A program made the position numbers and the translations under genes. A DNA stretch of 64,000 nucleotides from Hygrophila difformis (Eukaryota; Streptophyta; Magnoliopsida; Lamiales; Acanthaceae): NCBI GenBank assembly GCA_030278955.1, contig JAOANR010000014.1:35725453-35789452 (forward strand), read 5' to 3'. This document shows positions 46,765 to 58,325 of the stretch, piece by piece. Each line of letters begins with the position of its first letter. The first letter of the stretch is position 1. Below the pieces are notes generated by a model that was given only the letters and a program-made list of their open reading frames with translations, had not been told where the DNA came from and did not search any database.

Positions 46765-46936
46765 GGGTTGGGGACTTACCCTAGCGGTCAAGTCTCCCTT
46801 CTCCCAACCATAGGTTGGGGATTCGAATCCCCACCAGGCCCGCTATCCCTCCCCTTTATCCCCCTTTGTAATTTGTATGGTTTGGATTTCCACACACCTT
46901 TGCCGACACATGAGTGTCACATTTACTAAAAAAAAA
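46765..46936 (+). mobile_element. tRNA-derived SINE with poly-A tail
   Basis: A pol III B box (GGATTCGAATCCCC) and a plausible A box (TAGCGGTCAAG) stand at tRNA-like spacing. An unrelated body and a run of A follow. The flanking duplication AATAGTAATGGTTAT / AATAGTATTGGTTAT (46750-46764 and 46937-46951, one mismatch) shows retroposition. It is a different family from the SINE at 49431. Confidence 0.78.
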
Positions 46937-47101
46937 AATAGTATTGGTTATAATAATAAGTTTAATAAGGCAAGTAGTAGTAATAAAAAAAATGACAAGA
47001 AAAGAAAACTAGTCGAATAATTAGGAAAAGAGAAATAGTAGTATGCAGAATCTGTATTCCATAATCAACAACCATTAATTGCATTCTTACCAAACAGAAA
47101 A

Positions 47102-48076
47102 GGAAAAAAAAGGCCAATATAGCCCTTTTTTTTTTTACAAAAAGGCCAAATCAGTCATTTTTTTATTTTTTGGTCCAATTGGTCCGCTACATATACTAAT
47201 TACGTCCCAATCGGTCCTCCATCCACTAATTATGCCATAATTACATATTTTTCGCCAAATCAGTCCCTTTTTTTCTTCAAAAATCTAAATTGATCCGTTA
47301 TTAATTTTTGCCTCCTTTCATGCAGTCCAATGCACATTTTAAACCACTAATAACTCAAATTCGATATAAGTAAAAATTCTAAAATTTCGATATTTATAAA
47401 CTACACAACGTGACGAATCTAACAAGATCCTATTTGGCTCATTTTAACTTGTATATCTATGTTTAAACTTTAAGTCAAAACAAGTGTATGAATAGTAGCA
47501 AATTAGATAATGTAATTATTAAAAAATGGAGGTATTATATCGCATAAAATGGTGTTTCTCCATAAAATGTAGTTATTAAAAAAATGGATCATCTTTTAGA
47601 GTTCGGTGGTTTTTAGTGTTTCTCCATAAAATGAAGACCAATTGCGATATAATCCCTCCATTTTTTTAATAACTGCATTGTCTAATTTGCTATTATTCAC
47701 ACACTTGTTTTGACTTAAATTTTAAAAATAGATATACAAATTAAAATGAGCTAAGTATGATCTTATTAGATTCGTCTCGTCGTGTAGTTTATAAATATCG
47801 AAATTTTAGAATTTTTACTTATACCAAATTTGAGTTATTAGTGGTTTGAAATGTGCATTGGACTGCATGGAAGGGGCACAAATTAATAACGGATCAATTT
47901 AGATTTTTGAAAAAAAGGACTGATTTGGCCAAAAATATGTAATTAGGGCATAATTAGTGGATGGAGGACCGATTGGGACGTAATTAGTATATATAGCCGA
48001 CCAATTGAGCCAAAAAATAAAAAAGAACGGATTTGGCTTTTTTATAAAAATAAAGGACCATATTGGCCTTTTTTCC
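47102..48076. mobile_element. foldback MULE-type MITE (975 bp)
   Basis: Two inverted arms of about 460 bp are separated by only about 50 bp. The ends are GGAAAAAAAAGGCCAATAT and its complement. The perfect 10-bp target duplication AAACAGAAAA lies at 47092-47101 and 48077-48086. End sequence and internal motifs (CAAATCAGTCC-like, AATTACGTCC-like) resemble the MULE at 16535-17743. No transposase. Its edge lies 38 bp upstream of the TATA box of the small peptide gene. Confidence 0.88.
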
Positions 48077-48114
48077 AAACAGAAAACAACAATTTATTGC
48101 GCATATCCCTTCTA

Positions 48115-48122
48115 CTATATAA
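48115..48122 (+). promoter_or_regulatory. TATA box of the IDA-like peptide gene
   Basis: TATATAAG lies 65 bp upstream of the start codon. A matching TCTATATAAG stands upstream of the pseudogene copy near 50806. Confidence 0.65.
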
Positions 48123-48187
48123 GAAGCCGAGCAATATCACCAAATTAAAAACAAAACAAACTTACGTCAAAAAAAAATAAATAAAAA

Positions 48188-48430
48188 ATGAAGACGGTCA
48201 ATATTCTCCTCACCGCAGTTCTTATGCTATCAATGGCGGTTTTAGGGCTTGCAAACGGAGGCGCTGTCGAGCCACAAATCGTGTTCGGAAAGCTTCCGAG
48301 AGGACCTGTGCCACCGTCCGGTCCCAGTGAGGATCCGTTCCTAAATCCACCACCTCCTCCTCCGCCGTCGCATTCGTATAAACGCCCCAATGAAGCCGCC
48401 GGGGCCGCGGTCGATGTTAATAATCAGTAA
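48188..48430 (+). CDS. IDA-like (EPIP-type) small secreted peptide precursor
   Basis: 80-aa precursor. Residues 1-23 (MKTVNILLTAVLMLSMAVLG and on) form a classic signal peptide. The rest is Pro-rich and contains FGKLPRGPVPPSGPSEDPFLN (about residues 34-54). This resembles the EPIP segment of IDA and IDA-LIKE peptides (F-G-x-L-P-K-G-V-P-I-P-P-S-x-P-S), which are cut, hydroxylated and sensed by HAESA-type receptors in abscission and stress. The usual end SKRHN is replaced by SEDPFLN and is followed by seven prolines and a further tail, so this is a divergent member and could belong to a neighbouring peptide family. The gene is short and intronless, with a TATA box 65 bp upstream and a MULE immediately beyond it. 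Confidence 0.7.
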   Translation: MKTVNILLTAVLMLSMAVLGLANGGAVEPQIVFGKLPRGPVPPSGPSEDPFLNPPPPPPPSHSYKRPNEAAGAAVDVNNQ

Positions 48431-48433
48431 GTT

Positions 48434-48520
48434 TCTTGAAGCTTCCGAGCGGCGGCGTCGGCAGCGTCCCTCATCCAAACCCTGGCGAATTTCTTCCGCC
48501 GGCCGCCGGCGGCCTAGACG
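48434..48520 (+). other. degenerate second peptide-motif repeat after the stop codon
   Basis: Directly after the TAA the sequence GCTTCCGAGCGGC and its surroundings repeat the coding motif in another frame (FLKLPSGG, then a Pro/Gly-rich run ending FLPPAAGG). The stop codon overlaps GTAAGT, a strong splice donor. It may be a relic of a longer or multi-peptide precursor. Confidence 0.4.
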
Positions 48521-49430
48521 AGAAAATGCTCATTGTGAAAATTAAACGTGGAATAAATGTTGGTTGAGGGGATAATTTATTGATGCTCATTTGTTATTTT
48601 TGCATTACCTTTTGGGAAATTAATTTTAGTAGTAGTATAATTTCATTATCTTCAAAAATTAAATTCCCATATCGATTGTCAATTCAAAGGAAAAAAAAAG
48701 AAATTATAAAAAAAAGGAAAAAAATTGGTCAAATGAATAATAAATGTTATTAATATCTCTTTCAAAGTTGAATATATCAATTAAGAATTAAGACAATTTT
48801 TATTAAATAATTACCCAATTTAAAAAGGGAATATTCCCTATTAGGCCGTTTAGCCTTGGGTAATTTGAATGTAAAAGAAAAGACAGTAATGAAAATATTA
48901 AAACAATGTTTGTTTGGAAGTTTTTTGTAGAGAAGAAACGAATTTGAATTATTTGGAATTTTGAATTAAAAGTATGCACCCACTGTCCGCGATGGAAAAA
49001 AGTCGTTTTGTAATGGCAAAATGATTATACGATACCCTGGTGATTTTTGTAATGTGTATGAAGCTGGTAATATTGATACATGATTTTATGATCATACTTT
49101 TAATTCATCACAAAATCTTATTCTCACATGATATTTACTCAATCTTCATTATTCTATATATCCAACTCCTAAAGTGCAGAAAAAAAAAAAAATGACAAAC
49201 TGACAATAATATCCTTGTTCAATAAGGATATGTTTATGTTTTAAATATAAAGTATATCAATTTCATTCCTTTAGTTCAAAAAAAAAAAATCATCCATTAA
49301 TTTTTAACTTCCAAATAATTTTTAAATTGATTTTTTTCCTTTTTTCTTATTATGTCTCTTTTCTTTTTTTCTTATCAATCATTTCTGTTTCCTTTTTTTT
49401 CTTACTAATATCCAAATTATCTAAACCTAA
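48521..49430. other. intergenic, no gene seen
   Basis: AT-rich sequence including the 3' UTR of the peptide gene. No element boundary recognised. Confidence 0.5.
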
Positions 49431-49616
49431 CCAACAATAGTTGGCTTGAGTGGATTGTGGCTCTAGTCGCTTAAGCAAGGTCTCGGTTCGAGCATTGTGT
49501 ATGCAAAAACTGCTTTGGGAGAGACGCTTTTAATTGTCCATGCGGATCCTGAGGGATTAGTGTTGGGTCTAATGTAGCCTGGGGATACCCGGTAATTCAC
49601 TAAAAATTTTTTTATT
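49431..49616 (+). mobile_element. tRNA-derived SINE, full-length copy
   Basis: A box region TGGATTGTGGCTCTAGTCGC, B box CTCGGTTCGAGC, then a body ending GGTAATTCACTAAAAATTTT. A 9-bp duplication TAAACCTAA flanks it (49422-49430, 49617-49625). It belongs to the same family as 58326-58518 and the fragment at 32844. The T-rich rather than A-rich tail recalls Au/TS-type plant SINEs (inference). Confidence 0.8.
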
Positions 49617-49722
49617 TAAACCTAAAGAGTATTAAATTGGTAGAATTAATTTATATGCTTACTAAAGATGTGAAAGTATATTACACACACATACTTCATA
49701 TAAATCTTTCCATATTCTATTC

Positions 49723-50145
49723 TAGCCTTATTTGTCCCAATAATGGTGGCTACATTTTATTTTTGACATTGTTCATTATTTAACTTTGACTCAATTTTAT
49801 TGTATTGATACAACAAAAAATTAGTCAAGCGTAGTCTTGTTACAATCGTATAATCATATAAGTTTAATATATGCACTTTTTTAATCGTTAATGTCATGTT
49901 TAAAATATCATGTTTGATTTCTGCACACAATACAATGCACTTTTTTAATCGTTAATATCTCAAAATATATACAAGTAAAAATTATGTAAAATATATAATT
50001 ATAAAACTATATGATTAGACGAATCTAACAAGACTGAACTCGACTATTTTTTCCAAATATATACTTATAATAATATTGAATCAAATTTGAAAAATGATTA
50101 ATGTCAAAAGTCAAACACGACATTTGAGCTGGGACGGAGGGATTA
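49723..50145. mobile_element. Stowaway-like MITE, decayed
   Basis: The right end GGGACGGAGGGATTA is a good Stowaway terminus. The left end TAGCCTTATTTGTCCC is only a weak counterpart. The interior is AT-rich and non-coding. Confidence 0.4.
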
Positions 50146-50235
50146 CATTTTATGTAATTTTTACTTATACCGATTTTGGGATATAAAGCGTTGAACAAAT
50201 GCATTAAATTTTGTATAGAAGAGAAAGTATAGAGA

Positions 50236-50510
50236 TTTTTTTTTTTTTTTTTTCGGGTGAAAGGGACGTCAAAAGACGTCGGCCAAAGGAAAAGGAAAAA
50301 ACTACAGCAGAGGGGAAAGAAGGGAAAGACAACAAAAGCAAAAAAAACTAAAATCTAGGGAACCAAGTCCCAGCCATGTTAGCTGCGAGGAGAGGACGAG
50401 CTTCATCCGAGGGATAGGCCCATGTGGTGAAAAACTCGAGCTCTCTGGAACCAATTTTAGCCATGTAATCTGCAACAGAATTCCCTTCTCTCAAAATGAC
50501 GGAAATGAAG
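50236..50510 (-). mobile_element. 5'-truncated LINE fragment (RNase H end and 3' UTR)
   Basis: On the minus strand REGNSVADYMAKIGSRELEF and FFTTWAYPSDEARPLLAA form the C-terminus of LINE RNase H. A stop, a short 3' UTR and an A-run (50236-50253) follow. The GACGTCAAAAGACGTC palindrome is in the UTR. The FFTTWAYP end matches the LINE at 1632-5330. Confidence 0.82.
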
Positions 50511-50805
50511 GAAATTATTAAGATGAGGGAGTAATTTTTTTTTAAAAAAAAAATGAAGGATATCCAAGGTTATTTGTAGTTCTATAAAAAAAAAAAAAAA
50601 AAAAAAATCTAAGAACTCTCTCCTTTTTTGGGGACGAATTCTAAGAAATCTCTTTGAAACATTACTGTGTATTAAAAAAAATTTAAATGTTCACAAAAAA
50701 AAAATAATTAATGTTCATATTAAAAACATTTACCATATAGTATATTATTTACGGTCAAATCCGAAGATGCTAGTACTATTAATTAACTTTATGGATTCTT
50801 CACCT

Positions 50806-50813
50806 TCTATATA
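50806..50813 (+). promoter_or_regulatory. TATA box upstream of the peptide pseudogene
   Basis: CTATATAAG in the same TTCT-rich context as the intact peptide gene, about 110 bp before the surviving coding frame. Confidence 0.45.
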
Positions 50814-50916
50814 AGATTACATGCTCACAGAAAATTGTCAGTTGCGTTAAATCCAAAAACAAAAAATTTTAAAAAAAATTAGATACTCTATAGAAGAGTA
50901 AAAAAAGGGTAAAAGT

Positions 50917-51153
50917 AAAATTGTTATAGTTGCAGTAGTTCTGCTAACAATGGTAGTTTTAAAGGTTTGCGAAAACCCAGTTTCTTGGTCACCGAAAACG
51001 AAAACTGAGTGGTGAAATTACCGCTGTACATCCGACAGAATAGTGATCTTCCGGAAGCTTCCAAGAGATGTACCGATTCCGCCCAGCGATCTGTCGAACG
51101 ATTCAAACCATTATCCATTCCCTCCACATCCTCCGGACCGGATCAACATGTAA
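50917..51153 (+). pseudogene. second IDA-like peptide gene, broken
   Basis: One frame reads a hydrophobic signal-peptide-like stretch KIVIVAVVLLTMVVLKVC, then TGA at 51013-51015. In the same frame it continues with VIFRKLPRDVPIPPSDLS, a better match to the IDA EPIP core than the intact gene has, and then a Pro-rich tail to TAA at 51151-51153. No ATG opens the frame; the position is occupied by an A-rich GTAAAAGTAAAA. The layout (TATA box, signal peptide, motif, Pro tail) copies the gene at 48188, so this is a tandem duplicate that lost its start and gained a stop. A non-ATG start with readthrough is unlikely. Confidence 0.7.
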
Positions 51154-51866
51154 TGACGGTTGGGTGGTTCTGTTTATTGAAATTTATACTACTTCATATT
51201 CCTAATTATATGGAATATAGTATATGTAGTGTACTTGAGGGCACCCCAAGTATAATAAAAATAACCGTCTTGCTCTTCTGATCTCCTGCTGACTCCACCA
51301 ATCCCTTTTTATTTTAGACCTCCTTAAAAATAATGTTACTACTAGTACTTACTACTTAGCTTATGATTTTTTTGGATGAGCTACTTAGCTTATGATTAGA
51401 AACGAAGTCATTTTTATTTGAATTTATTATGAATGTTTGGATAACCACTTGAAGAGAATCAAAAGCGTTACAAAAAACAAAAGTATAAGGCGAACATTAC
51501 CGGTATGCATGATCTCCCCTTTTATTAAAAAATTACTTCATTTTTTTTTATTATCACTCCTAGCCAATAATCGATAATTTGTTTAAATGATCAACTTTAA
51601 GGTTGGACATATTCAATTCCTTCATCCATATAATCCTGTGGCACCCGGCCGTGCCATTTGCTTCACAATTTTCTATCTCCCAATCCCAATTAAGTCAACA
51701 GAGCATGAATCTTTTGGATGATAGGCCAATGGAAACACCATCCAAGTCCAATAGATTTTTTTTTTTTTTCCAAATCAAGTCTATAATAATATCCAGGTTG
51801 TCCGACTGAAATTCGAAGATCCCATCTCCAGTGGCCTGCCATTGAGTAATTGTTCCTTGCTTGGCC
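51154..51866. other. intergenic, no gene seen
   Basis: AT-rich sequence between the peptide pseudogene and the (AT)n tract. No feature supported. Confidence 0.5.

Positions 51867-51917
<51 letters not shown>
51867..51917. repeat. (AT)n microsatellite
   Basis: About 25 uninterrupted AT units, likely to be length-variable between individuals. Confidence 0.95.
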
Positions 51918-51918
<1 letters not shown>

Positions 51919-52514
51919 CAGTGTCAGTGTGCATGATTCAAACTTGTTCCAATTCAAGCAATCTGTTCACTGGCAAACACTCTTCCATATACCACTCCCA
52001 ATTCCCAAAAGAGGTTATGAACCCTTTAAAAAATGTCTCAAATTTAAACCTTTACTATAAATGTATAAAACTGAGTTTAGAGAATTCCTCGTCAACCCAC
52101 CAATCGATCTATATTAATCTTGTCCCATTAGGCTTTAAAAAAGAAAAAATAAAAAAAAAAAAAAAATTTAAAAAAAAAATCCTTTTTCACCCAAAAAATT
52201 TTAAGAGATGTTTAAACATTTCCATGGAACCTTTTGGCACTCAAGAAAGACCATACCATTTTGGAAGCCTTCTTTTTCCTCTAAAATTTCAATATCTAAG
52301 TACCCGCTAAAACAACATACAGAGACAATTGACAAGTTGAATTATAGTACAAAACTGGGAAGTGGGGACTCTCCACTGAGTACCAACAAATATAGCAAAT
52401 TTTAATTTTGATTGGAGTTGGGGGTGGAGTTGGGATTCATTCTCCTTCTAACCGGAATTAAGCACCTATGGGCAGATTTTTAGTTCAATTGAAAGGCTCA
52501 CAGTTAGTAATTAA

Positions 52515-55500
52515 CTAACCAGTAACAACCTCTGTTATAATGTCATGAATCATCAGTTCCTCAATTTCATTACCTATTACCTCAACTTCTTCTTTGAATT
52601 CTGCCCACTTTTCCTGCACCACTTCATCAGTTTTCTCCCCTTTGGCTGAATCTTGTTTCATTAATTTCTCAAGAACATCTCCAACTACTTCCTTCCTCTG
52701 CACATTCACTCCTGTTTTTGGCATCACCCAAGGACACAGATCCACGTGCTCATCGAAAAGCTCAAGGAGCACTGAGTTTACTCTGTCGAAAAGGAGCCTC
52801 CTTTCTGACCTCATTCCGCTTGCATCGTTGTTGCTGTATTTATTTTCTAGGATGTCGAACACCTTGGGATCCACGGGGGATTCGAAGGAGTGCCACGTTG
52901 TTCTGAATGAGTAGAAGTCAGAATGTTGAAGGTCGGAGTTGGTTAGCACATCGACGGTGTAAGAAGTTTCCCAGGCTTCTGCACTTTGTGCCAAGCTTCC
53001 TTCAGAAGCAAGTGGTGATGACAATTGGCTGAGTTGTTTATCATATGTAACATTGGTGGATACTTCAGTGTATTGATCTCCTGACTCCATCTTGAGGAGC
53101 TGCAGCTGCATACGGAGTTCTACAGCAGGCAAGGCAAAGGAACTGTGTGTTAGGAAAAACCAAGCTGAGAAATAAACATAAATGTAGCATGAAAAATAAA
53201 CATCGGTCACAATGAAGTAGACCAAATGTGTTTGGTAAAGTTTAAAGATAAGTTGCAGTTATCATTATGGTAGTCTGTATGAGTATCTAAGCAAATCCCA
53301 AAGAAGAAAATCATGGCCAAGCAAGACAATTATTCCCTACCATTAAGTTCAGCGGTGACTTGTTCAAAACTTTCATAAGTTGAAGGTGTGTCTTCAGCGA
53401 AAGGGACCCCCAGCACTGAGACAGGGCTACTGTCGTCTGCTTCCTTGGAGGTGTCAGAAGGATCTGGCTCAGTTCCAAGGCACTGGAAGGAAGGATAATC
53501 CTGTTCACGCGGTCCCTTAGGCAGTTCCTGCAAACATCATAAATAACTATCATTACACAAGATAATTCAGTTACCAGTGTCATGCCATTTTTCTGTTCGT
53601 GTTAAAACAAGGTGCATGATTCCAGGTCTCAATGGCACAACCTGAAACATTTTAGTGCCTAAGGTTAAATTATTTATCATTCTGTATATTTTCAGTAGAT
53701 AGAAACCAAGTAGGAACATGCATACATAAATCAAACTACAGGAATAATTGGGATTCTGAAGACAAAATGAGCTGAACCTGAGTAGTGGAATCCTCCATAT
53801 CGTTGTCGGTAGGAGGTTTGCTACCATCAAAGACTGAAAATAATGGCTCTGAATGTTTTGAAGGCAAACTTGGGCTTTTACTTTCAGCAATATCATTGGA
53901 TACAGAACTTGCAAACGTTTCCTCCTCTGCAGTCTCCTGAAAGATGGCTTGTCGTTCTAAGTCATTTGTCTTGGCCTCCATATGAATCTCAACATTGGCT
54001 TCTGATGATGAGTTTGTCTCGTCGAAGAACATGGGCCGATCTGAATGACGTTTATTGCCCCTGGATTTTGAATCTTTAGGGGATTTATGTTGGTTAAGAT
54101 ATAAATTCCCCTTGACAGCCTTACTTCTACCATGATGTAAACAACCACTACGGGTCATTGGTTCATCTTCCTTCAAGTTGTAACTATAAGTACTTCTCTT
54201 GGGACTTTTCCCACCTCTAGATGGAGGGAGTGATCTTGATCTTGATCTTGATGATATTTTTGCCATCTCATCATTCCAATCATCACTAGTACTGATGCCT
54301 AAAGGACTGTCCCACCTTACAGAGCCATCATGGTTACAAATCTGATCTTTCGGCCTACCAAGACTCAGATTAGCATCCAAATGCTGAGGCCCGATTTCCC
54401 TTACTGGTAAGGAAAGCATTTCACCTAAGGTGCTGCTCCTACTAATCATTTCCAAGTCTTGATAGTTGTGAGTCTTCTTCCACCTCTCGGATAGTCGTTT
54501 CTTTGCTTCCTTATTTACAGATGACTTGCCTAGAGAAGAAGATGGATATCTGCACAAATTATTATCATTAAAGGACTTCATAGGGTGTGGTCCAAACACT
54601 TCTGAGTCACTTTCAGAATCACTTTCAGTAGTATCATATGAACTCTCATCTCCTGCATATCCTTTGAACCCAATAGACAATGTGTCTGCATTCCTTGCTG
54701 CATCAGAACAATTTCCCATTCTCATTGTAACTTCTCTGGCTATGCCTCTAGCTTTTGTAGATATGGGCAATGAGAATCCAGTGCCATGTGGATCTCTCTT
54801 GGTTTGTGGTAATGTTTCTGCACCTCGAATATTTGGAAAATCCTTTCTTTTCTTGCTGCCGAGCTGATATCCATGTGAGAAATCGGATGATGCACCGTAT
54901 CTACTTACTTTTGCAAAGTTTGGCTTCAGAATGACTACCTTAGTGGGTAGCCTCTCCTTCTCAATCTTCCCATCTCGTTGGTACCTTGACAAATGGGAAG
55001 AATTATGAGTTCCATGGTGATCGTGTGTCTCCAGCAAACGGCCATCTTCACGTTTCAGGTGAGAAGTAAAATGGTGTTTCTTCACAGTATCTACTTGAGG
55101 TCTCCATGATTTCACTTTGCTTTCAGATTTCACAGGATTTAACGGCTTCAGAACTGCTATATGGTCACCAATGGAGCTGCCAGAATCACCATGCATATCA
55201 TGCAAATGGTCCAAAAACAAGGAATTTGATTTCTTGAGAAATTCCAGCAAAAAGACACTGTTAGCGTCTAGCAGCTCTGCAGTGTCATTCAACTCGTGTG
55301 AATCTGGCGGCCTTTCATCAGCAAAAGGATGCCTAGCATCAACGAACTTCCGCTGAATGAGTGCCACATCAGGTTTAGTAAGAATTGAGTTTGCTGGCCA
55401 TCCTGAAGAACATTGGCGGTTCACACCACATGATGCTTTGAAATCTTCATAAACATCCTTGAATTCTTGCTGGTCAATCGAGCTTCTCCTCCTCAATCTG

Positions 55501-56658
55501 CCATCATGAAGTTGGCCATTTGTTCGGATGTTAACTGAAACACTTCTCTTTTGTCTTTCCGGGGACTCTTTTTGTTGCTTACGAACCTGAGAAGGGAGTG
55601 GCATCACTTCAAGGCCCATCAACCTGGCAACGACATTAGGTGATCGTCTCTTCGAATCAACTTCAGACATTTCTTGTGCCAGCAACTTCTTCATTGGTGT
55701 ACCAGTGACTTGTCCAGACATTAACTGGGAAGACAAATTCAAAAGTTAAATAACAGTAGCATGCAGAATGTTATTCCAGTCACAAAATCAAAGCATAAAT
55801 TCCTGAATGAGCTATAGGAATCGAGGAATAACCACCTACCATGTCATCGCAATTGCTTCCATATTTTGGATCACAGGATAATCTTGAACTTTGTTTTTGT
55901 TTATGTTTCAGTACCTCTCGAGTTCCTGGTCGAAAGTTCTCAAATTAGGACCATTTCTCCCTTCAAGGTAGAATCTCTCTATAACCAACTCACGAGACAG
56001 CAGGAAGAAATATATAAAACCAAGATGATGATACCAAATCATTACGATGGCCCATTTGTCAAAGAGAGGAAACTTTGTTGTCTCAGCACAATGCAATTAA
56101 AACAAAGAAAAAGGAATCCAAGACCTTGTCAATATAGGATTCCAAATATTCCATTTAGTATTTTACTACTCCAAATGCTTGGATGACAACGGCAGATTAA
56201 TTTCACAGCAAATTATCTGAAGAAACAAACCACAGCAACTGTATCACTACAGAAAACATTCTTCCATCCCACTTGCCAAATACAACTTTACCCAACGGTT
56301 CACGGGCAATGACACTAACCAACACAATCTCATTCACGGACTTCATGTTTCCAGTAAGCAAGGCAGAAAATCTAAACAGAGATTTATTTCTGCTGTCAAA
56401 GTCTTAAATTACTCATAATTTCAGATCTTACAATTTTATCATCATTGTACTTATCCACAAAAATCATCGAAGAGAAGACGAATCAGAGCATATAAATACC
56501 AAAACGCATTTTTTACTACACAAACACAAATTTACCCTTCAAAAGAGTAAGATTTGGTTACCAGGACTGTGCGCATATGCATATCATTGAAATAAAAATA
56601 ATTTACCTTCTATGCCAGAAGAACAGCTTTTCGATCTCCTGTGTCGAGCTCTCTCCAT
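52515..56658 (-). CDS. TRM-family protein (TON1-recruiting motif, DUF4378)
   Basis: Five exons join in frame to 958 aa: 56607-56658, 55840-55925, 53778-55724, 53341-53527 and 52515-53119, all GT-AG. TRM/LONGIFOLIA-like proteins bring the TON1-PP2A complex to microtubules and shape division planes and cell elongation. Visible hallmarks are the basic start MERARHRRSKSCSSG, GTPMKKLLAQEMSEVDSK and PNVVARLMGLEVMPLP (about residues 53-95), long Ser/Arg-rich disordered regions with RSRSRSLPPSRGGKSPKRS, and the C-terminal DUF4378: FESPVDPKVFDILENKY, RRLLFDRVNSVLLEL, and WAEFKEEVEVIGNEIEELMI at the very end. Start and length fit the TRM13/14/15/33 branch, which is tentative. A non-coding 5' exon ending near 57070 (donor GTAAGT) is possible. 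Confidence 0.9.
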
Positions 56659-58325
56659 TTTCTTTCTCGAGAATTCAAAATAAGCAAAGAGTAACAGCGA
56701 AAAGATAGTACGACCAAAAGAAGGCGACGACTAATAATTTCAAAAAGAAAAAGACAGATTTCCTTTTCTCAAAAAGAACACAAAGCATCCGAAGAAACAC
56801 GACACCACCACCACCTCGAAAACCGTCGCTATTCGTGCTTTTTACCTTCTGTAATTCATTTCAAACACCTGCACTTCAAAACAATCCAATAAAAAAATAA
56901 ATAATTTCCTCCATCATCAGATCTTCATACAAAATTCTACCGATGCAAATGCAAATACAAACGCGCATATATTCATATATCCGTCGCCGACTGGCCGTAA
57001 CAACACATCGGTAGCGGAACACATCGATTCTAAGGAAGAAAAAGCAAAACTAAGTAGTGAAGCAGTATACTTACAGTTTTGGAGTGCAGAGATCGTGCAG
57101 TAGTTGGGTTGCGGCGTCCATAAATGACGGTTGTGTGTGGAATTTGAATTGGAGTTTGAAATATGCAACTTCCGATAGGCTAGTGGCTACGTCGTCACAG
57201 GGACTGCGCCATCAGCTACGGACCTACTACATTTCTTGGCAGGTCCGGGTCCTAGGTGCTACGTGAATCCCAACCGTCGATGGAGTGGGCCCCGAAGAAT
57301 TCCACAAACGGTGGAGATGAACCCGCGTGGACATTCGTGGATCCCCGCTTGACACGTCGGCAAGAAAAACATGAACTATGTGAGCAAGGGAAACTGGGAC
57401 ACTATCCGGTATCCGCAAACTAAAATTGGAATCGAATTTTAATTCATACTTCTACAATGATTTTTAATTTGAATTACTCAATAAATAATCAAACTGTTTT
57501 TTTTGGTTAACAATTAATAATCAAACTTAAAAGGAGATTGGATTCATTTGACTTTTGATTCCCATTTTTTTTTTTAGATTTACTCATTTTTCAGCACAAA
57601 TACAATTTGGTTACGGTACAACCCCTTCAAAGGCCTTTATGTACAGACATCACAAAAAATGCATCTCGCATCACATAATATTTTTCTGAGCATCACATTT
57701 TTGGCATCACACAACACATGTCTCACAACACACAAAATACATCATTTCATACATCACACATCACAACTCCCACATCCCACACATGGTGCAGCCACCTGCA
57801 CACTAACACCTTCCGCACAAATAGAAACATCCCTCCAAATATTTTATTTTTTTCTTGTTTTACATTTTTTTGCAGAGAAAGAATTTAAATCTGTGTTTGA
57901 TCTGAAGTTTCAACGTACATGTTGTCCTGCCATCATCCTCGACCTTTCTCCAACTCGGCTGATTTCATCATCTCCTCCTCCAGTTTCTTTCGCTCACATC
58001 CCCACATCGTTGAACACTTTAGCTCATAAATAGTATTGTCAACTAAGCAAGTGAGCTATAGAATTCAACTCACTCAAAACTCAATTTTACATTATGGAAT
58101 ATTCTACACTATATTGTATGTGTGAATTGTGATCTAAAAACACTTGTAATAAATCAGAACATTGTCACTTATTCCATTTTTCGTCACTTGATAATTGTAA
58201 TCGGGTTGGCATTGAAGGTTGCCCAAACAGAATTATGCATATAGAGTCTCGAATTCGATACATTTGCTTAAAGTATTACAACCCCATACCACGTAATCCA
58301 ACGAAGTAAGCATAAATAACATGAA
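56659..58325. other. 5' flank of the TRM gene, no other gene seen
   Basis: Probably includes the TRM 5' UTR and promoter (to about 57150). Positions 57650-57800 are a CATCACA-rich low-complexity run. A short open frame at 57659-58033 falls in that run and is not credible as a gene. Confidence 0.55.

Noticed and set aside
51695..52060. Frames with long YIYIYI runs
   Set aside because: They are translations of the (AT)n microsatellite.
53573..53640. Possible extra 67-bp exon of the TRM gene (GTTGTGCCATTG to ACACTG)
   Set aside because: It has plausible splice borders but would shift the frame of the next exon out of ELPKGPREQDY. Skipping it joins all exons in phase.
57659..58033. 124-codon frame rich in His/Thr/Ser
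   Set aside because: It falls in a CATCACA-rich low-complexity run, which opens frames by chance.
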